Source: Chitinophaga silvisoli (GTDB lineage Bacteria > Bacteroidota > Bacteroidia > Chitinophagales > Chitinophagaceae). From it: a DNA stretch of 64,000 bases. The notes under the pieces were generated by a model, which ran no database searches, was not told the origin of the DNA, and saw only the letters and a program-made list of their open reading frames with translations. The translations under genes and the position numbers were made by a program. The first letter of the stretch is position 1, and each line of letters opens with the position of its first letter. Positions 9,188 through 17,762 of the stretch are shown here, piece after piece. The stretch covers positions 92,175 through 156,174 of the forward strand of contig NZ_QTJV01000015.1 in NCBI RefSeq assembly GCF_003412465.1, given 5' to 3'.

Positions 9188-9259
9188 TACCGCGTACGGG
9201 AGTCGAACCCGTCATTCCTCCGTGAAAGGGAGGCGTCTTAGCCGATTGACCAACGCGGC
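9188..9259 (-). tRNA. tRNA-Glu (anticodon TTC), copy 1
   Basis: 72 nt on the minus strand. Acceptor GCCGCGT pairs with ACGCGGT (one G-T pair), the anticodon arm is CCTCC-CTTTCAC-GGAGG giving anticodon TTC, and the T-arm is ACGGG-TTCGACT-CCCGT; discriminator A, CCA not encoded. It is identical to the tRNA at 29482-29553. Its 3' half is the source sequence of repeat copies A-D to the left. Confidence 0.96.
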
Positions 9260-9277
9260 GTTTCGCGATTGGGATTG

Positions 9278-9307
9278 CAAAGGTAATCAATTAATCATTA
9301 TTTCAAA
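9278..9307 (-). promoter_or_regulatory. Bacteroidota-type promoter of tRNA-Glu copy 1
   Basis: On the minus strand a TTTG (complement of 9304-9307) precedes TACCTTTG (complement of 9278-9285) by 18 bases, matching the -33/-7 consensus of the Bacteroidota primary sigma factor. The tRNA begins 19 bases further on. Confidence 0.75.
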
Positions 9308-9352
9308 ATTTTTTTCAAAAAAGTCAGGTGTATTTTCGCATTTTCACGTTTT

Positions 9353-11158
9353 ATGAAGCATTCACGTAAGGATCGGCTCTTCGATGCCGTAGATTATCAA
9401 CTCGAAAAGTTCCCTAAAGAAGACATGCTGGCAGCCAAGGTTAATGGTACCTGGACCCGCTACAGCACTGCTTTTGTAAGAGAAATCGCTGATAAATTCA
9501 GTGCCGGGTTACTGCAACTGGGCGTTAGTGGCAATGATGGTTCTGCCTCCGGGGCAGACAAAATTGCCATTATCAGCTCGAACCGACCAGAATGGATCTT
9601 CACCGATCTGGCCGTTCAGCAGACAGGGGCGGTCCTCGTACCCCTTTATCCCACCACCAGCCTCCTGGAACTGGAATTTATCCTCAATGATGCCGAAGTG
9701 AAATACATTTTCATTGGCAACCAGGAATTATATGACAAGATCTGTAGCATTCGCCCCCAGTTGTCGTACCTGAAAGGGATCTATACCTTTGACCAGGTAC
9801 CTGGCGCGTCCCACTGGTCGGCAGTCACGAATATGGCGACACCTGAACTGCTGCAGAAAGTGCAGGAAGTGAAAGAAGGCATCTCGCCCCAACAACTGGC
9901 AACTATTATCTATACATCTGGTACCACCGGTACGCCTAAAGGTGTGATGCTGAGCCATCACAATATTGTGAGTGATGCCTTTATGGGCAAGGTCTCGTTC
10001 CCCTTCTACGACGATCCGACTAAAAAAGCGCTTAGTTTCCTTCCGCTGAACCATATTTTCGAGAAATGCGTCACCTATATCTACTTCTACAGTGGCACCA
10101 GCATTTACTACGCTGAAAGCCTCGATACCATCGCCGATAACCTGCGGGAAGTAAAACCCGACGGATTTACCACCGTACCCCGGCTGCTGGAGAAGGTGTA
10201 CGATAAGATCCTTGCCACCGGGAATAAACTGACCGGCATCAAAAAGACCTTATTTTTCTGGGCCGTAGGCCTGGCTACCCGATATGACAACATAAAAAGT
10301 GGCGGTGCCTGGTACAACCTGCAACTCGCGCTGGCCGATAAACTCATTTTTAGTAAATGGAGAGCTGCCCTGGGAGGCCGGGTAGATTTCATCGTGACAG
10401 GTGGTGCTGCCTGCCAGGAAAAATTACTACGCATTTTCTGGGCCGCTAAGATCCCCGTATACGAAGGTTACGGTCCAACAGAGAATAGTCCCGTAATTAG
10501 TGTAAACACCCGAAAAGAGGTCAGATTTGGCACCGTAGGCCCCGTTTTGGAAGGTCTTGAGGTAAAGCTGGCAGAAGATGGGGAAATCTGCGTAAAAGGC
10601 GAATCTGTGATGGTAGGGTACTATAAAAGACCCGACCTGACAGCAGAAGTAGTGAAAGATGGCTGGTTACTCACCGGCGATATCGGTATCCTGCAGGACG
10701 GTAAGTACCTGAAGATCACCGACCGTAAAAAAGAACTGTTCAAGACCAGTGGGGGTAAATATGTGGCCCCTCAGCCGATAGAAAATAAATGTAAGGAGAA
10801 TCCCTTCATCGAACAGATGATGGTGATAGGGGCAGACAGGAAGTTTGTAAGTGCCCTGATTGTACCTGCCTTCCCTTACTTAAAACAATGGATGCAGCAG
10901 CAGGGAATACCTTTTACGACCCATGAAGCGGCTATTAAGGAGCCCAAAGTGCTGGAGAAATACCAGGAAGTCATAGAAGGGTACAATTCCCGGTTTAACC
11001 ATGTGGAGCAGGTGAGAAAGCTGGCGCTGTTGCCGGACGAATGGAGTGTGGAAGGAGGGGAGATGACCCCGAAAATGAGTTTGAAACGAAAGGTGGTGTT
11101 GGAAAAGTACAAGGAGGTGATAGAGGGTATTTACAATGTGCAGAAAGGAGACCATTAA
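9353..11158 (+). CDS. AMP-dependent long-chain acyl-CoA synthetase
   Basis: 601 residues, full length for the long-chain fatty acid-CoA ligase family. The P-loop-like AMP motif 'YTSGTTGTPKGVMLSH' is near 187-202, 'GYGPTE' near 374-379, 'TGDIG' and 'KITDRKKELFKTSGGKYVAP' near 443-477, and a C-terminal lid follows. The enzyme is expected to activate fatty acids to acyl-CoA using ATP, at the inner face of the membrane. It starts 50 bp beyond the tRNA promoter and is transcribed away from it. No other fatty-acid gene is adjacent, so the physiological substrate is open. Confidence 0.94.
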   Translation: MKHSRKDRLFDAVDYQLEKFPKEDMLAAKVNGTWTRYSTAFVREIADKFSAGLLQLGVSGNDGSASGADKIAIISSNRPEWIFTDLAVQQTGAVLVPLYPTTSLLELEFILNDAEVKYIFIGNQELYDKICSIRPQLSYLKGIYTFDQVPGASHWSAVTNMATPELLQKVQEVKEGISPQQLATIIYTSGTTGTPKGVMLSHHNIVSDAFMGKVSFPFYDDPTKKALSFLPLNHIFEKCVTYIYFYSGTSIYYAESLDTIADNLREVKPDGFTTVPRLLEKVYDKILATGNKLTGIKKTLFFWAVGLATRYDNIKSGGAWYNLQLALADKLIFSKWRAALGGRVDFIVTGGAACQEKLLRIFWAAKIPVYEGYGPTENSPVISVNTRKEVRFGTVGPVLEGLEVKLAEDGEICVKGESVMVGYYKRPDLTAEVVKDGWLLTGDIGILQDGKYLKITDRKKELFKTSGGKYVAPQPIENKCKENPFIEQMMVIGADRKFVSALIVPAFPYLKQWMQQQGIPFTTHEAAIKEPKVLEKYQEVIEGYNSRFNHVEQVRKLALLPDEWSVEGGEMTPKMSLKRKVVLEKYKEVIEGIYNVQKGDH

Positions 11159-11228
11159 TGGAAGCAAACAATTGCAATATCAGCGGTAAGGGTTTTTTAA
11201 ATTCACCCTGGTAGCCTGAAAAATAAAT

Positions 11229-11253
11229 GGGCCGGCTGTCTGAAGGCCGGCCC
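11229..11253. terminator. hairpin between convergent genes
   Basis: An 8-bp GC-only stem (11229-11236 with 11246-11253) followed by 'tggtttt'. It separates the rightward acyl-CoA ligase from the leftward GH16 gene and probably terminates the former; the T tract is weak. Confidence 0.6.
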
Positions 11254-11273
11254 TGGTTTTGATCCTATTACTA

Positions 11274-12059
11274 CTAAAGCGCTGTAAAAGTGAATGAATG
11301 AACGATCAGCTCCACTTCCTTCGCATTTGAAGGCGCATTACCCTCAAATAGCCAAAGATTCATATGCACCGGCATTGCTACTGTACTCACATTATACCCT
11401 GAAGGTGTCGTCCAGGGGAAAAAGGCATTTGCAGCCGCCTGCGTATGTCCGTGGAAACCGGAAAAAGATACACTACTGCTATTCCTGATAAACCGGTAGG
11501 TAGTATAACTACCATTCAGCTTCAGCTCCGCAGTATAATTAGCATTGCCACTACCTGTCTGAGGATACACGGTATAGTTATAATTAGGCCATGCATTGTT
11601 CCCCCAGCGGGCAAATTCAATATCCATTTCATGGTGCCCGTCATCCCCGGATTTGTAATTAAATAATCCGAAAACGACATTCCTGTCCAGTGAATCAACC
11701 CTGCCTTCTACCTGCCATACATAGGTACCGTAGCCAAATGATTGATTGGTATACACTTCTGAACAAAGCCATCTGCCAGTGCCGGCATCTTTTCTAAGCT
11801 TCAGGTGCAGGTAGCCATTGGCATCGACCCATACGTTGCTGGAACTATTACTCCAGTAATTAGGACCCGGACCAGAGGTGCCGGTTTCAGTTCTTACCGT
11901 CCAGGTATACCCGCTAAATGAAATGGTGGATGCTGCAGCGCTTACTTTGGCACCAGCAGCCGTTTCCGTGGCAGGGGTCGCTGCCTGTTGCGTGGATTCT
12001 TTTTTGCAGCTGCCGAAAGCAATGAGCGTTACGGCCAGCGTCATGAATGTGTGCTTCAT
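11274..12059 (-). CDS. GH16-family glycoside hydrolase lipoprotein
   Basis: 261 residues. The signal ends 'LIAFGSCKKE', a lipobox with Cys18, then a Thr/Ala-rich linker. The jelly-roll domain carries 'HEMDIEFARW' (about 143-152), which fits the GH16 catalytic pattern ExDxE, preceded by 'YGTYVWQVEGRVDSLDRNVVFG', typical of the family's beta-sandwich strand. GH16 enzymes cut beta-1,3/1,4-glucans and galactans; sequence alone does not fix the substrate. It is likely anchored at the outer membrane or in the periplasm. No SusCD pair is adjacent, so this is not an obvious polysaccharide utilisation locus. Confidence 0.85.
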   Translation of the reverse strand: MKHTFMTLAVTLIAFGSCKKESTQQAATPATETAAGAKVSAAASTISFSGYTWTVRTETGTSGPGPNYWSNSSSNVWVDANGYLHLKLRKDAGTGRWLCSEVYTNQSFGYGTYVWQVEGRVDSLDRNVVFGLFNYKSGDDGHHEMDIEFARWGNNAWPNYNYTVYPQTGSGNANYTAELKLNGSYTTYRFIRNSSSVSFSGFHGHTQAAANAFFPWTTPSGYNVSTVAMPVHMNLWLFEGNAPSNAKEVELIVHSFTFTAL

Positions 12060-12224
12060 GATGGTTTATTTTGATGAGGAAAAGAGGTTTTTTAATATGG
12101 TCTATATAATGACACCGCAGAAATGTGTTACTTTGATGCGAAATCAAAAAAAAATCCGGTTTACCGGTTTAAGCAATCCCTATTCTTCATCCTTATTAGT
12201 TTGACCCCCACGCTGTTAATAACA

Positions 12225-13511
12225 ATGGGAAAAAAGCAATTATATCTGCTGCTGGCAGGTCTATTCATTTTCAGGCTGATCTATGGCCTATGTGCGGAAT
12301 TTTGGTTTGCAGATGAACTGCAGATCTATCTGATTGGGTTGAAGTCCTATACTACCGGTACCTGGCCTTTTTACGGTCCCGATGTAGTATATACTCACAC
12401 ACAGATCCCCGGTGCCCTCCAGGGCCTCTTAGTGGCACTTCCATTTTACCTCTGGAAATTGCCTGAATTGCCCACATTTATTCTAAATGTACTGTCATTC
12501 AGTAGTTTATGCTTGCTGGCATGGTACATTACCAAAAGGGTAAAAGGCGTGCCGGATTGGCTGGTATGGATCCTTTGTATGACTACTCCCTGGACCTTGT
12601 ATTATAGTACCCGGGTGGTCAACCCTTCGTATGTATTGGTCTTTTCTATCCCGTTTTTTATTGCGGTGCTGGAATTGCTGCCTGTTTATACTGAGAAGCT
12701 TATCAAGCCAGGACTTGCTTATTTTATCATGGGAATTACCACCACCTTCATCATGCAGCTACATATGTCATGGGTGCTGATGGTGCCATATACCCTGGTC
12801 GCCATGGCCTTCACTATGAAGACAGGCAATAGAAAGGTGATCCTGTTTTATATCCTGGGAGGATTACTGGGCTTAGCGACCCTGATACCTACCTGGTTAC
12901 ATCCGGATCCGATGGCTGGTAAAGTAGGTGAGAACATCGTATTCAACTGGAGTAATCTCGGTAACATCGTCACGATATTATTACGCTACCTATCTTTTGC
13001 TACTTACGAAGTGCCTTATGTATTGGGGGATTCTACTGACAAGGACATCATCATGCACACTCAATACTGGATGATTCCGTTTATCGTATTCCTGTTGATC
13101 ATCGGTTTCCTGCAGGTAGGATTGTTGATTATTGGGTTCTTTATCAGGACTGAGAATGAGGAGTGGAAAAAAATGCGCTGGCTGAATATCTGCTCTTATG
13201 CATTACTGTTTTTCAGCTTTTTCTTTTCTATCAAGGGGCCATCTTCACATACCTTCTATTTATTGTTGCCCCTGCCCATGATCTACAGCTTCTATTGTTA
13301 TGAATGGCTGATCTCAAAAAAGGCAGTGGCGCTGAAAGTATTGAAAGTCGTAGTCTGCTGCGGTTTCTTCTTTCACATGGGGCTGGGCATTTACAACTTC
13401 CAGCACAAATCCATTTACAAAGACAGACCTAAAGTAACCGAAGCCCTGGACAAAATGGATTACCGCGTACTGGGTGAGCGGCGTTCCGATCAGTTAGGCT
13501 ACGGCTATTAG
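12225..13511 (+). CDS. GT-C-type multi-pass membrane glycosyltransferase-like protein
   Basis: 428 residues from the ATG at 12225, where the first hydrophobic helix begins; an in-frame upstream extension to 12123 has no protein-like character. About ten to eleven membrane helices are visible. After the first comes 'FWFADELQIYLIGL', whose acidic pair in the first outer loop resembles the catalytic D/E of GT-C (PMT/ArnT-like) enzymes. No clear family assignment is possible; it would use a lipid-linked sugar donor if it is a transferase. Its stop overlaps the stop of the convergent ClC gene by 4 bp, so no terminator fits between them. Confidence 0.65.
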   Translation: MGKKQLYLLLAGLFIFRLIYGLCAEFWFADELQIYLIGLKSYTTGTWPFYGPDVVYTHTQIPGALQGLLVALPFYLWKLPELPTFILNVLSFSSLCLLAWYITKRVKGVPDWLVWILCMTTPWTLYYSTRVVNPSYVLVFSIPFFIAVLELLPVYTEKLIKPGLAYFIMGITTTFIMQLHMSWVLMVPYTLVAMAFTMKTGNRKVILFYILGGLLGLATLIPTWLHPDPMAGKVGENIVFNWSNLGNIVTILLRYLSFATYEVPYVLGDSTDKDIIMHTQYWMIPFIVFLLIIGFLQVGLLIIGFFIRTENEEWKKMRWLNICSYALLFFSFFFSIKGPSSHTFYLLLPLPMIYSFYCYEWLISKKAVALKVLKVVVCCGFFFHMGLGIYNFQHKSIYKDRPKVTEALDKMDYRVLGERRSDQLGYGY

Positions 13512-14773
13512 TGATGTGGTGGCTGATCCTTATAGCTATATACTGTGTAAGGATATATTTTCCCGGCGGTATAACGGGCTACCAGGCTGGCTACCAGGAT
13601 GGGGAAAGTCAGTATGAAGCTGCCGGATAAACGTACTGCCAGGGAAGATGAAGTAAGTGGTGCATGAATAGCGCCACTTAATACAGCAGCAATACCCAGG
13701 ATAATGAAGTTGCTCACTATCAAGTGAGTGTGGAAGAACTGGTTACATGTCAACGCTACCAGCAGACCCAGCAAGGCTCCTACTACAATACTTGGCGCAA
13801 ATACGCCGCCATCGCCACCTGCACCCAGTGTCACGGAGGAGATGATTGGTTTTAGCAATACAATGCCCAGGATCGTAAGCGCAAATGTAAAGGAGAGGGG
13901 AGCATGACTGGATTGTTCAATCATATCTTTTACACCACTATAGCTATCGCCAAATAAGTGAGGGAATAGGAAGATACCCACACCTACTATGGCAGCACCC
14001 AAACCAATACGCATATATTCATTCTTCATGATACCAAAGCGATGTTTGATACCAATCACTGTCTTCGTAAAAAATACGGAGATCACACCAGCAATCACGC
14101 TCATACCAATCATATAAGGCACTGCCTGCCATTTCCATGGAAATGCACTCAATCCGAACAAAGCTTGCTCATGGAATAAGAACAGCCAGCCCCAGCCTAT
14201 AGTCACAGCGATACCGCTGCTGATCAGTATAGTCCTGGTTACCTTCCTGGCTATCACTTCCAGCACAAAGAGCATCCCTACCAGGGGGCTACCGAACAAT
14301 GCTGTTAAGCCACCTGCTACACCCGCGCAAATCAGTTCTGTTTTAAATTTGTTCGCAATACCGGCCTTTTGCCTGGTAACAGCACCGATCGTAGCTGTAG
14401 ATACAACAGTGGATACCTCTACACCGGTAGAACCGCCGAAGATGACTGTCAGGAAACCATTGATAAAGTGAGAAGGAATTTTATATACAGGAAGTTCATT
14501 ACGACGGGTATCAATAGTGAGATAGATCTCTTTAATACCTTTATTGGGTTTCTTTCGGAAAGCGTATTTGCGTAATACGTGAATCAATACCAGACCGATC
14601 AGCGGGAAAACAATAAATAAGAAGGAGTAAGGTCTGATCGATTCAAAGAAATGGTCTTCGTAGTACTCTGTAATATGTTTCAAAACACTGGCCAGAATGG
14701 CGGAAAGTAAACCAGCAAAACACGAGGCAATTACCAGTTTGTAGTAATTGACCCTAATAATCTTATCGCGCAT
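13508..14773 (-). CDS. ClC family chloride channel/antiporter
   Basis: 421 residues with about ten membrane segments. The filter motif appears as 'GGSTGVEVSTV' (113-123): Glu119 aligns with the gating glutamate of the canonical GREGP motif, but its neighbours are V and VS instead of R and GP. 'GAGGDGGVFAPSIVVGALLG' corresponds to the GxFxP motif that lines the pore. The protein lacks the C-terminal CBS domains of many relatives. It is expected to move chloride or another small anion, perhaps coupled to protons. Convergent with the GT-C gene; no partner gene on its own strand. Confidence 0.9.
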   Translation of the reverse strand: MRDKIIRVNYYKLVIASCFAGLLSAILASVLKHITEYYEDHFFESIRPYSFLFIVFPLIGLVLIHVLRKYAFRKKPNKGIKEIYLTIDTRRNELPVYKIPSHFINGFLTVIFGGSTGVEVSTVVSTATIGAVTRQKAGIANKFKTELICAGVAGGLTALFGSPLVGMLFVLEVIARKVTRTILISSGIAVTIGWGWLFLFHEQALFGLSAFPWKWQAVPYMIGMSVIAGVISVFFTKTVIGIKHRFGIMKNEYMRIGLGAAIVGVGIFLFPHLFGDSYSGVKDMIEQSSHAPLSFTFALTILGIVLLKPIISSVTLGAGGDGGVFAPSIVVGALLGLLVALTCNQFFHTHLIVSNFIILGIAAVLSGAIHAPLTSSSLAVRLSGSFILTFPILVASLVARYTAGKIYPYTVYSYKDQPPHH

Positions 14774-14862
14774 GAAATTGATCTTTTAGTCCTGATTGGC
14801 GATGCAAAGTTAGGGCATAATGACCTGTCAGCGATAGACTTTATTTATTAGCATAGATAATC

Positions 14863-14888
14863 AGGGCGGGCTCACATGAACCCGCCCT
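14863..14888 (-). terminator. terminator of the dienelactone hydrolase gene
   Basis: An 8-bp GC-rich stem (14863-14870 with 14881-14888, 'agggcggg'/'cccgccct') just past the stop of the leftward gene at 14895. The T tract is poor, so the strength is uncertain. Confidence 0.55.
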
Positions 14889-14894
14889 TCGCAA

Positions 14895-15734
14895 TTAATT
14901 TAATTCGGCACCCAGGAAGGCTTTCATATCATTCCAGCTGGCAGTGTCGGCAGCGGCATTGTATTCAATAGGCATATTGAATTTCTTGCCGGTTGCGGTT
15001 GCAGCAGGATTCGTAAATGCATGGGTAGCATTTGGATATTCCTTGAACACATATTTCACACCTGCAGAATCCATTTGCTTTTTGAATGTAGCTACCTCTT
15101 CAGGTGATACAAATTTGTCAGCAGCACCATGGCAGATCAAAGCAGCTGCTGTGAACTGATCCTTAGAAACAGGCAGTGAAGTAGCCAGACCGCCATGGAA
15201 GCTTACCACTCCTTTCAGTGGCATACCCAGGCGTGCCACATTTAGTACGCAGGAACCACCAAAGCAGAAGCCGATAGCTGCTATGCGGGAAGTATCTACC
15301 TGTGTATAAGTCTTTGCTTTTGCTACAGCAGCAGCAATACGCTCATACGCCATTTTGGGATTGGCATAAAAGGGAGTCGCATATGCCTTAGCGGAATCCG
15401 GATTGTCAGCCAGTTTACCATTTCCATACATATCCAGACCTACAGCAAAGTAGCCCAGTTCTGCCAGGCGCTGTGCTACATTCTTAACATGGGTATCAAG
15501 TCCCCACCATTCCGGTACTATCACGATGACTGGTTTCTTTGTAGCCGTATCGTCATTGAAAGCGACTACGCTTTTCAAGGGTACGCCGTTGGCCTCAATG
15601 GTAAGGTCAGTTACCTGTACGGTAGGCGTTTTAGTGCTGTCTTTGGTTTCAGTGGTCGACGAGCCATTGTTACATGCGGTCATGAAGAGCGCGGCTGCCG
15701 GGATGGCAAGCAGAGTTCCAAGTGTGAATTTCAT
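14895..15734 (-). CDS. dienelactone hydrolase family lipoprotein
   Basis: 279 residues. A lipoprotein signal ends 'LFMTACNN' (Cys21). The alpha/beta hydrolase domain holds 'PEWWGLD' (74-80), the nucleophile elbow 'GFCFGG' with Cys157, typical of the dienelactone hydrolase family, and 'NATHAF' with the catalytic His near the C-terminus. The enzyme is predicted to be envelope-bound and to hydrolyse an ester or lactone; the substrate is not readable. It is divergent from marR (start 15837), and the MarR-type palindrome at 15808-15823 lies between them, so the two units may be co-regulated. Confidence 0.88.
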   Translation of the reverse strand: MKFTLGTLLAIPAAALFMTACNNGSSTTETKDSTKTPTVQVTDLTIEANGVPLKSVVAFNDDTATKKPVIVIVPEWWGLDTHVKNVAQRLAELGYFAVGLDMYGNGKLADNPDSAKAYATPFYANPKMAYERIAAAVAKAKTYTQVDTSRIAAIGFCFGGSCVLNVARLGMPLKGVVSFHGGLATSLPVSKDQFTAAALICHGAADKFVSPEEVATFKKQMDSAGVKYVFKEYPNATHAFTNPAATATGKKFNMPIEYNAAADTASWNDMKAFLGAELN

Positions 15735-15807
15735 CTGATAGTATTTGAGTTGAGTAATTGGATATGCAAGGTAGGCATTTCCCCTTGCTTATTTGAAAGT
15801 ACCAAAG

Positions 15808-15823
15808 TAACTTTGCAAAGTTA
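15808..15823. promoter_or_regulatory. perfect 16-bp palindrome, candidate MarR operator over a -7 element
   Basis: TAACTTTGCAAAGTTA is a perfect palindrome ending 13 bases before the marR start. Its left half is a good -7 element (TAACTTTG), with a TTG 20 bases upstream at 15785-15787. A repressor bound here would block the marR-MFS promoter, and possibly the divergent hydrolase gene 74 bp away. The size suits MarR-family operators. Confidence 0.6.
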
Positions 15824-15836
15824 ATTTAATAGGCAT

Positions 15837-16271
15837 ATGTTTAATAAACAGGACGAAGAAATTGCTTACGGAATCCGCAACCTGGTGACTATCATGAGCA
15901 AGCGGCTGCGCAAGCAGATGAGCAATCCGGAACAATTATCCATCGCTGAATTTAACGTACTGAGCATCCTCATGATCCAGAAAGAAGCATTTCCTTCGGA
16001 ACTGGGTGCCCAGCTAAGCATATCCTCTCAATTCATGTCCCAGGTGCTGAACAGGATGGAAAGCCTGAAATACATCTCCAGGAAAAGCGCTCCTTCCGAC
16101 GGCCGCAAAACACTGGTTACGCTTACCAAACAAGGTAAACAAAAAGTAGAATTGTCACGCAGGGAAAGAGAAGAATGGCTGGCGCTCATGGTATCGGAAA
16201 AATATACACAGGAAGAAAAGGATGTGATTAAGAAAGCTCTGGACCTGCTTTCTGCATTGACAGAATTATGA
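15837..16271 (+). CDS. MarR family transcriptional regulator
   Basis: 144 residues with the MarR winged helix: 'LSIAEFNVLSILMIQKEAFP' opens the DNA-binding domain, 'QLSISSQFMSQVLNRMESL' is the recognition helix region, and 'RKSAPSDGRKTLVTLTKQG' the wing. The N- and C-terminal helices form the dimer. The start is the ATG at 15837, just after the palindrome. It overlaps the MFS gene by 4 bp (ATGA), so the two are translationally coupled. The arrangement suggests a repressor that senses a toxic compound exported by the transporter. Confidence 0.93.
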   Translation: MFNKQDEEIAYGIRNLVTIMSKRLRKQMSNPEQLSIAEFNVLSILMIQKEAFPSELGAQLSISSQFMSQVLNRMESLKYISRKSAPSDGRKTLVTLTKQGKQKVELSRREREEWLALMVSEKYTQEEKDVIKKALDLLSALTEL

Positions 16272-17617
16272 CTACTGAAAATAATAGCGGAAAGACCATT
16301 CGTTTTATGGCACCGCTTGTGTTGGGCAATATGCTCAACCCCCTGAATTCTACAATGCTGGCAACAGCGATTGTTGAGATCACGGGTGCTTTTAAACAAA
16401 ACCTTGGATCAGGTGCATTGCTGATTGTACCGCTTTACTTTACCTCTGCTATAGGACAACCGTTGATGGGCCGGCTGGCAGACCTCTTCAGTGCTAAAAA
16501 GATTAATATCCTCGGCTTTCTGCTAATTCTGGTATCAGCTGTTATTGGTATTTATGCACCTTCTTTCAACTGGCTGATCGTATCCAGGATATTGATGGGA
16601 CTAGGTTCTTCTGCAGCCTATCCCTCTGCTATGACGATGATCCGTCAGCGTTATGCCGCCATGGGCCAGCAGGTGCCCAGCGTGGCTTTGAGCACCGTCG
16701 CCATGGCATCGCAGGTCTCTATTGCCCTGGGCCCCTTCCTGGGTGGAATCCTCACAGAAAGCTTCGGCTGGCAGGGAATCTTTGCTGTCAATATTCCCTT
16801 CGTCATCATCGCATTGCTTCTTTCCTACAATAATAACAATTATCCTGAATCGCCCAAAGCAAAGACAGGACTGGATGTACCCGGGCTTACACTCTTCAGC
16901 GCATTCCTGATGTTGCTGTTACTTACATTGCTTTATCCTACTTATTTATATATCAAGTTACCGCTGACAATTTTATTACTACTCGCGTGTATCTATGTTG
17001 AATTAAAACACGAGCAACCTTTTATCAATGTACGGTTGCTGGCGATCAACCTGTCTCTCAGCACAACATTTTTACGGCAGATCGCCATCAACTTTATATT
17101 ATACCTCGTGTTGTACGGATTGCCTCAATGGCTGGAGCAGTCTAAGAAGATCAATCCTTCCAGGGTAGGACTCATGATGCTCCCCATGTCCGCAGCAGCA
17201 ATGGTGGTGAGTTTGCTCATATCAAAGACATCGAAGTACATTCACTTACTCATCTTCGGCACCTTATGTATTACTGCTGCCACCTGTGGCCTGTTCTTTC
17301 TGAACCATAACAGCCCTGTAATAAGTGTAATGGGGACTGCCGTGCTGATTGGCACAGCTATCGGGCTCCTTACCATTGCCAACCAGGGTACATTATATGC
17401 TGCGGCACCCGCTAATCAGACAGGGACGAGCTTTGGCCTCTTCCGCACCGTAGGGTATATCGGTGCTATTGTAGCCGGTTCCCGCCTCAAGCATGAGTTT
17501 CATAATGGTGCTACAGACCAGGGATTGCACCAGCTCACTGTCTATGGACTGGTGGCCTGCGCTATCATCATTCTCTTTATGCTACCGGCTATCTTCAAAA
17601 AAATGAAACGAATATGA
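16268..17617 (+). CDS. MFS drug-type transporter (DHA2-like)
   Basis: 449 residues with about 13-14 hydrophobic segments. Family marks are 'QPLMGRLADLFSAKKI' (loop 2-3 motif A) and 'SRILMGLGSSAAYPSAMTMI' (helix 4 region). It resembles EmrB/QacA-type exporters driven by proton flow. Its start overlaps marR and its stop overlaps the start codon of a broken isochorismatase-like gene (17614), so the original operon was marR-MFS-hydrolase. Likely role: efflux of a toxic compound sensed by MarR. Confidence 0.9.
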   Translation: MTTENNSGKTIRFMAPLVLGNMLNPLNSTMLATAIVEITGAFKQNLGSGALLIVPLYFTSAIGQPLMGRLADLFSAKKINILGFLLILVSAVIGIYAPSFNWLIVSRILMGLGSSAAYPSAMTMIRQRYAAMGQQVPSVALSTVAMASQVSIALGPFLGGILTESFGWQGIFAVNIPFVIIALLLSYNNNNYPESPKAKTGLDVPGLTLFSAFLMLLLLTLLYPTYLYIKLPLTILLLLACIYVELKHEQPFINVRLLAINLSLSTTFLRQIAINFILYLVLYGLPQWLEQSKKINPSRVGLMMLPMSAAAMVVSLLISKTSKYIHLLIFGTLCITAATCGLFFLNHNSPVISVMGTAVLIGTAIGLLTIANQGTLYAAAPANQTGTSFGLFRTVGYIGAIVAGSRLKHEFHNGATDQGLHQLTVYGLVACAIIILFMLPAIFKKMKRI

Positions 17618-17762
17618 ACACTGTATTACTGGTAATGGATACCTCTTTACAGAAACACATGAAGGCACAGACATTCATCCGGAAGTGGCACTGCTGATGA
17701 AAAAGAACTTCGCCCGCCAGGCAACTATTAAGACGGTCGATGAATGGACAGGGGATTTATAA
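17614..17762 (+). pseudogene. remnant of a cysteine hydrolase (isochorismatase family)
   Basis: The ATG at 17614 overlaps the MFS stop. The first nine codons read 'MNTVLLVMD', the typical start of isochorismatase-like hydrolases including the catalytic Asp. From 17637, in another frame, 41 codons read 'THEGTDIHPEVALLMKKNFA' and on to TAA at 17762, a typical C-terminus of the same family. Something over 100 central codons are missing and the frame is broken, so this is a deletion remnant. Its end overlaps the AraC gene stop by 6 bp. Confidence 0.65.

Noticed and set aside
11274..13511. polysaccharide utilisation locus around the GH16 gene
   Set aside because: No SusC/SusD-like genes or regulators are adjacent and the next genes are a GT-C-like membrane protein and a ClC channel.
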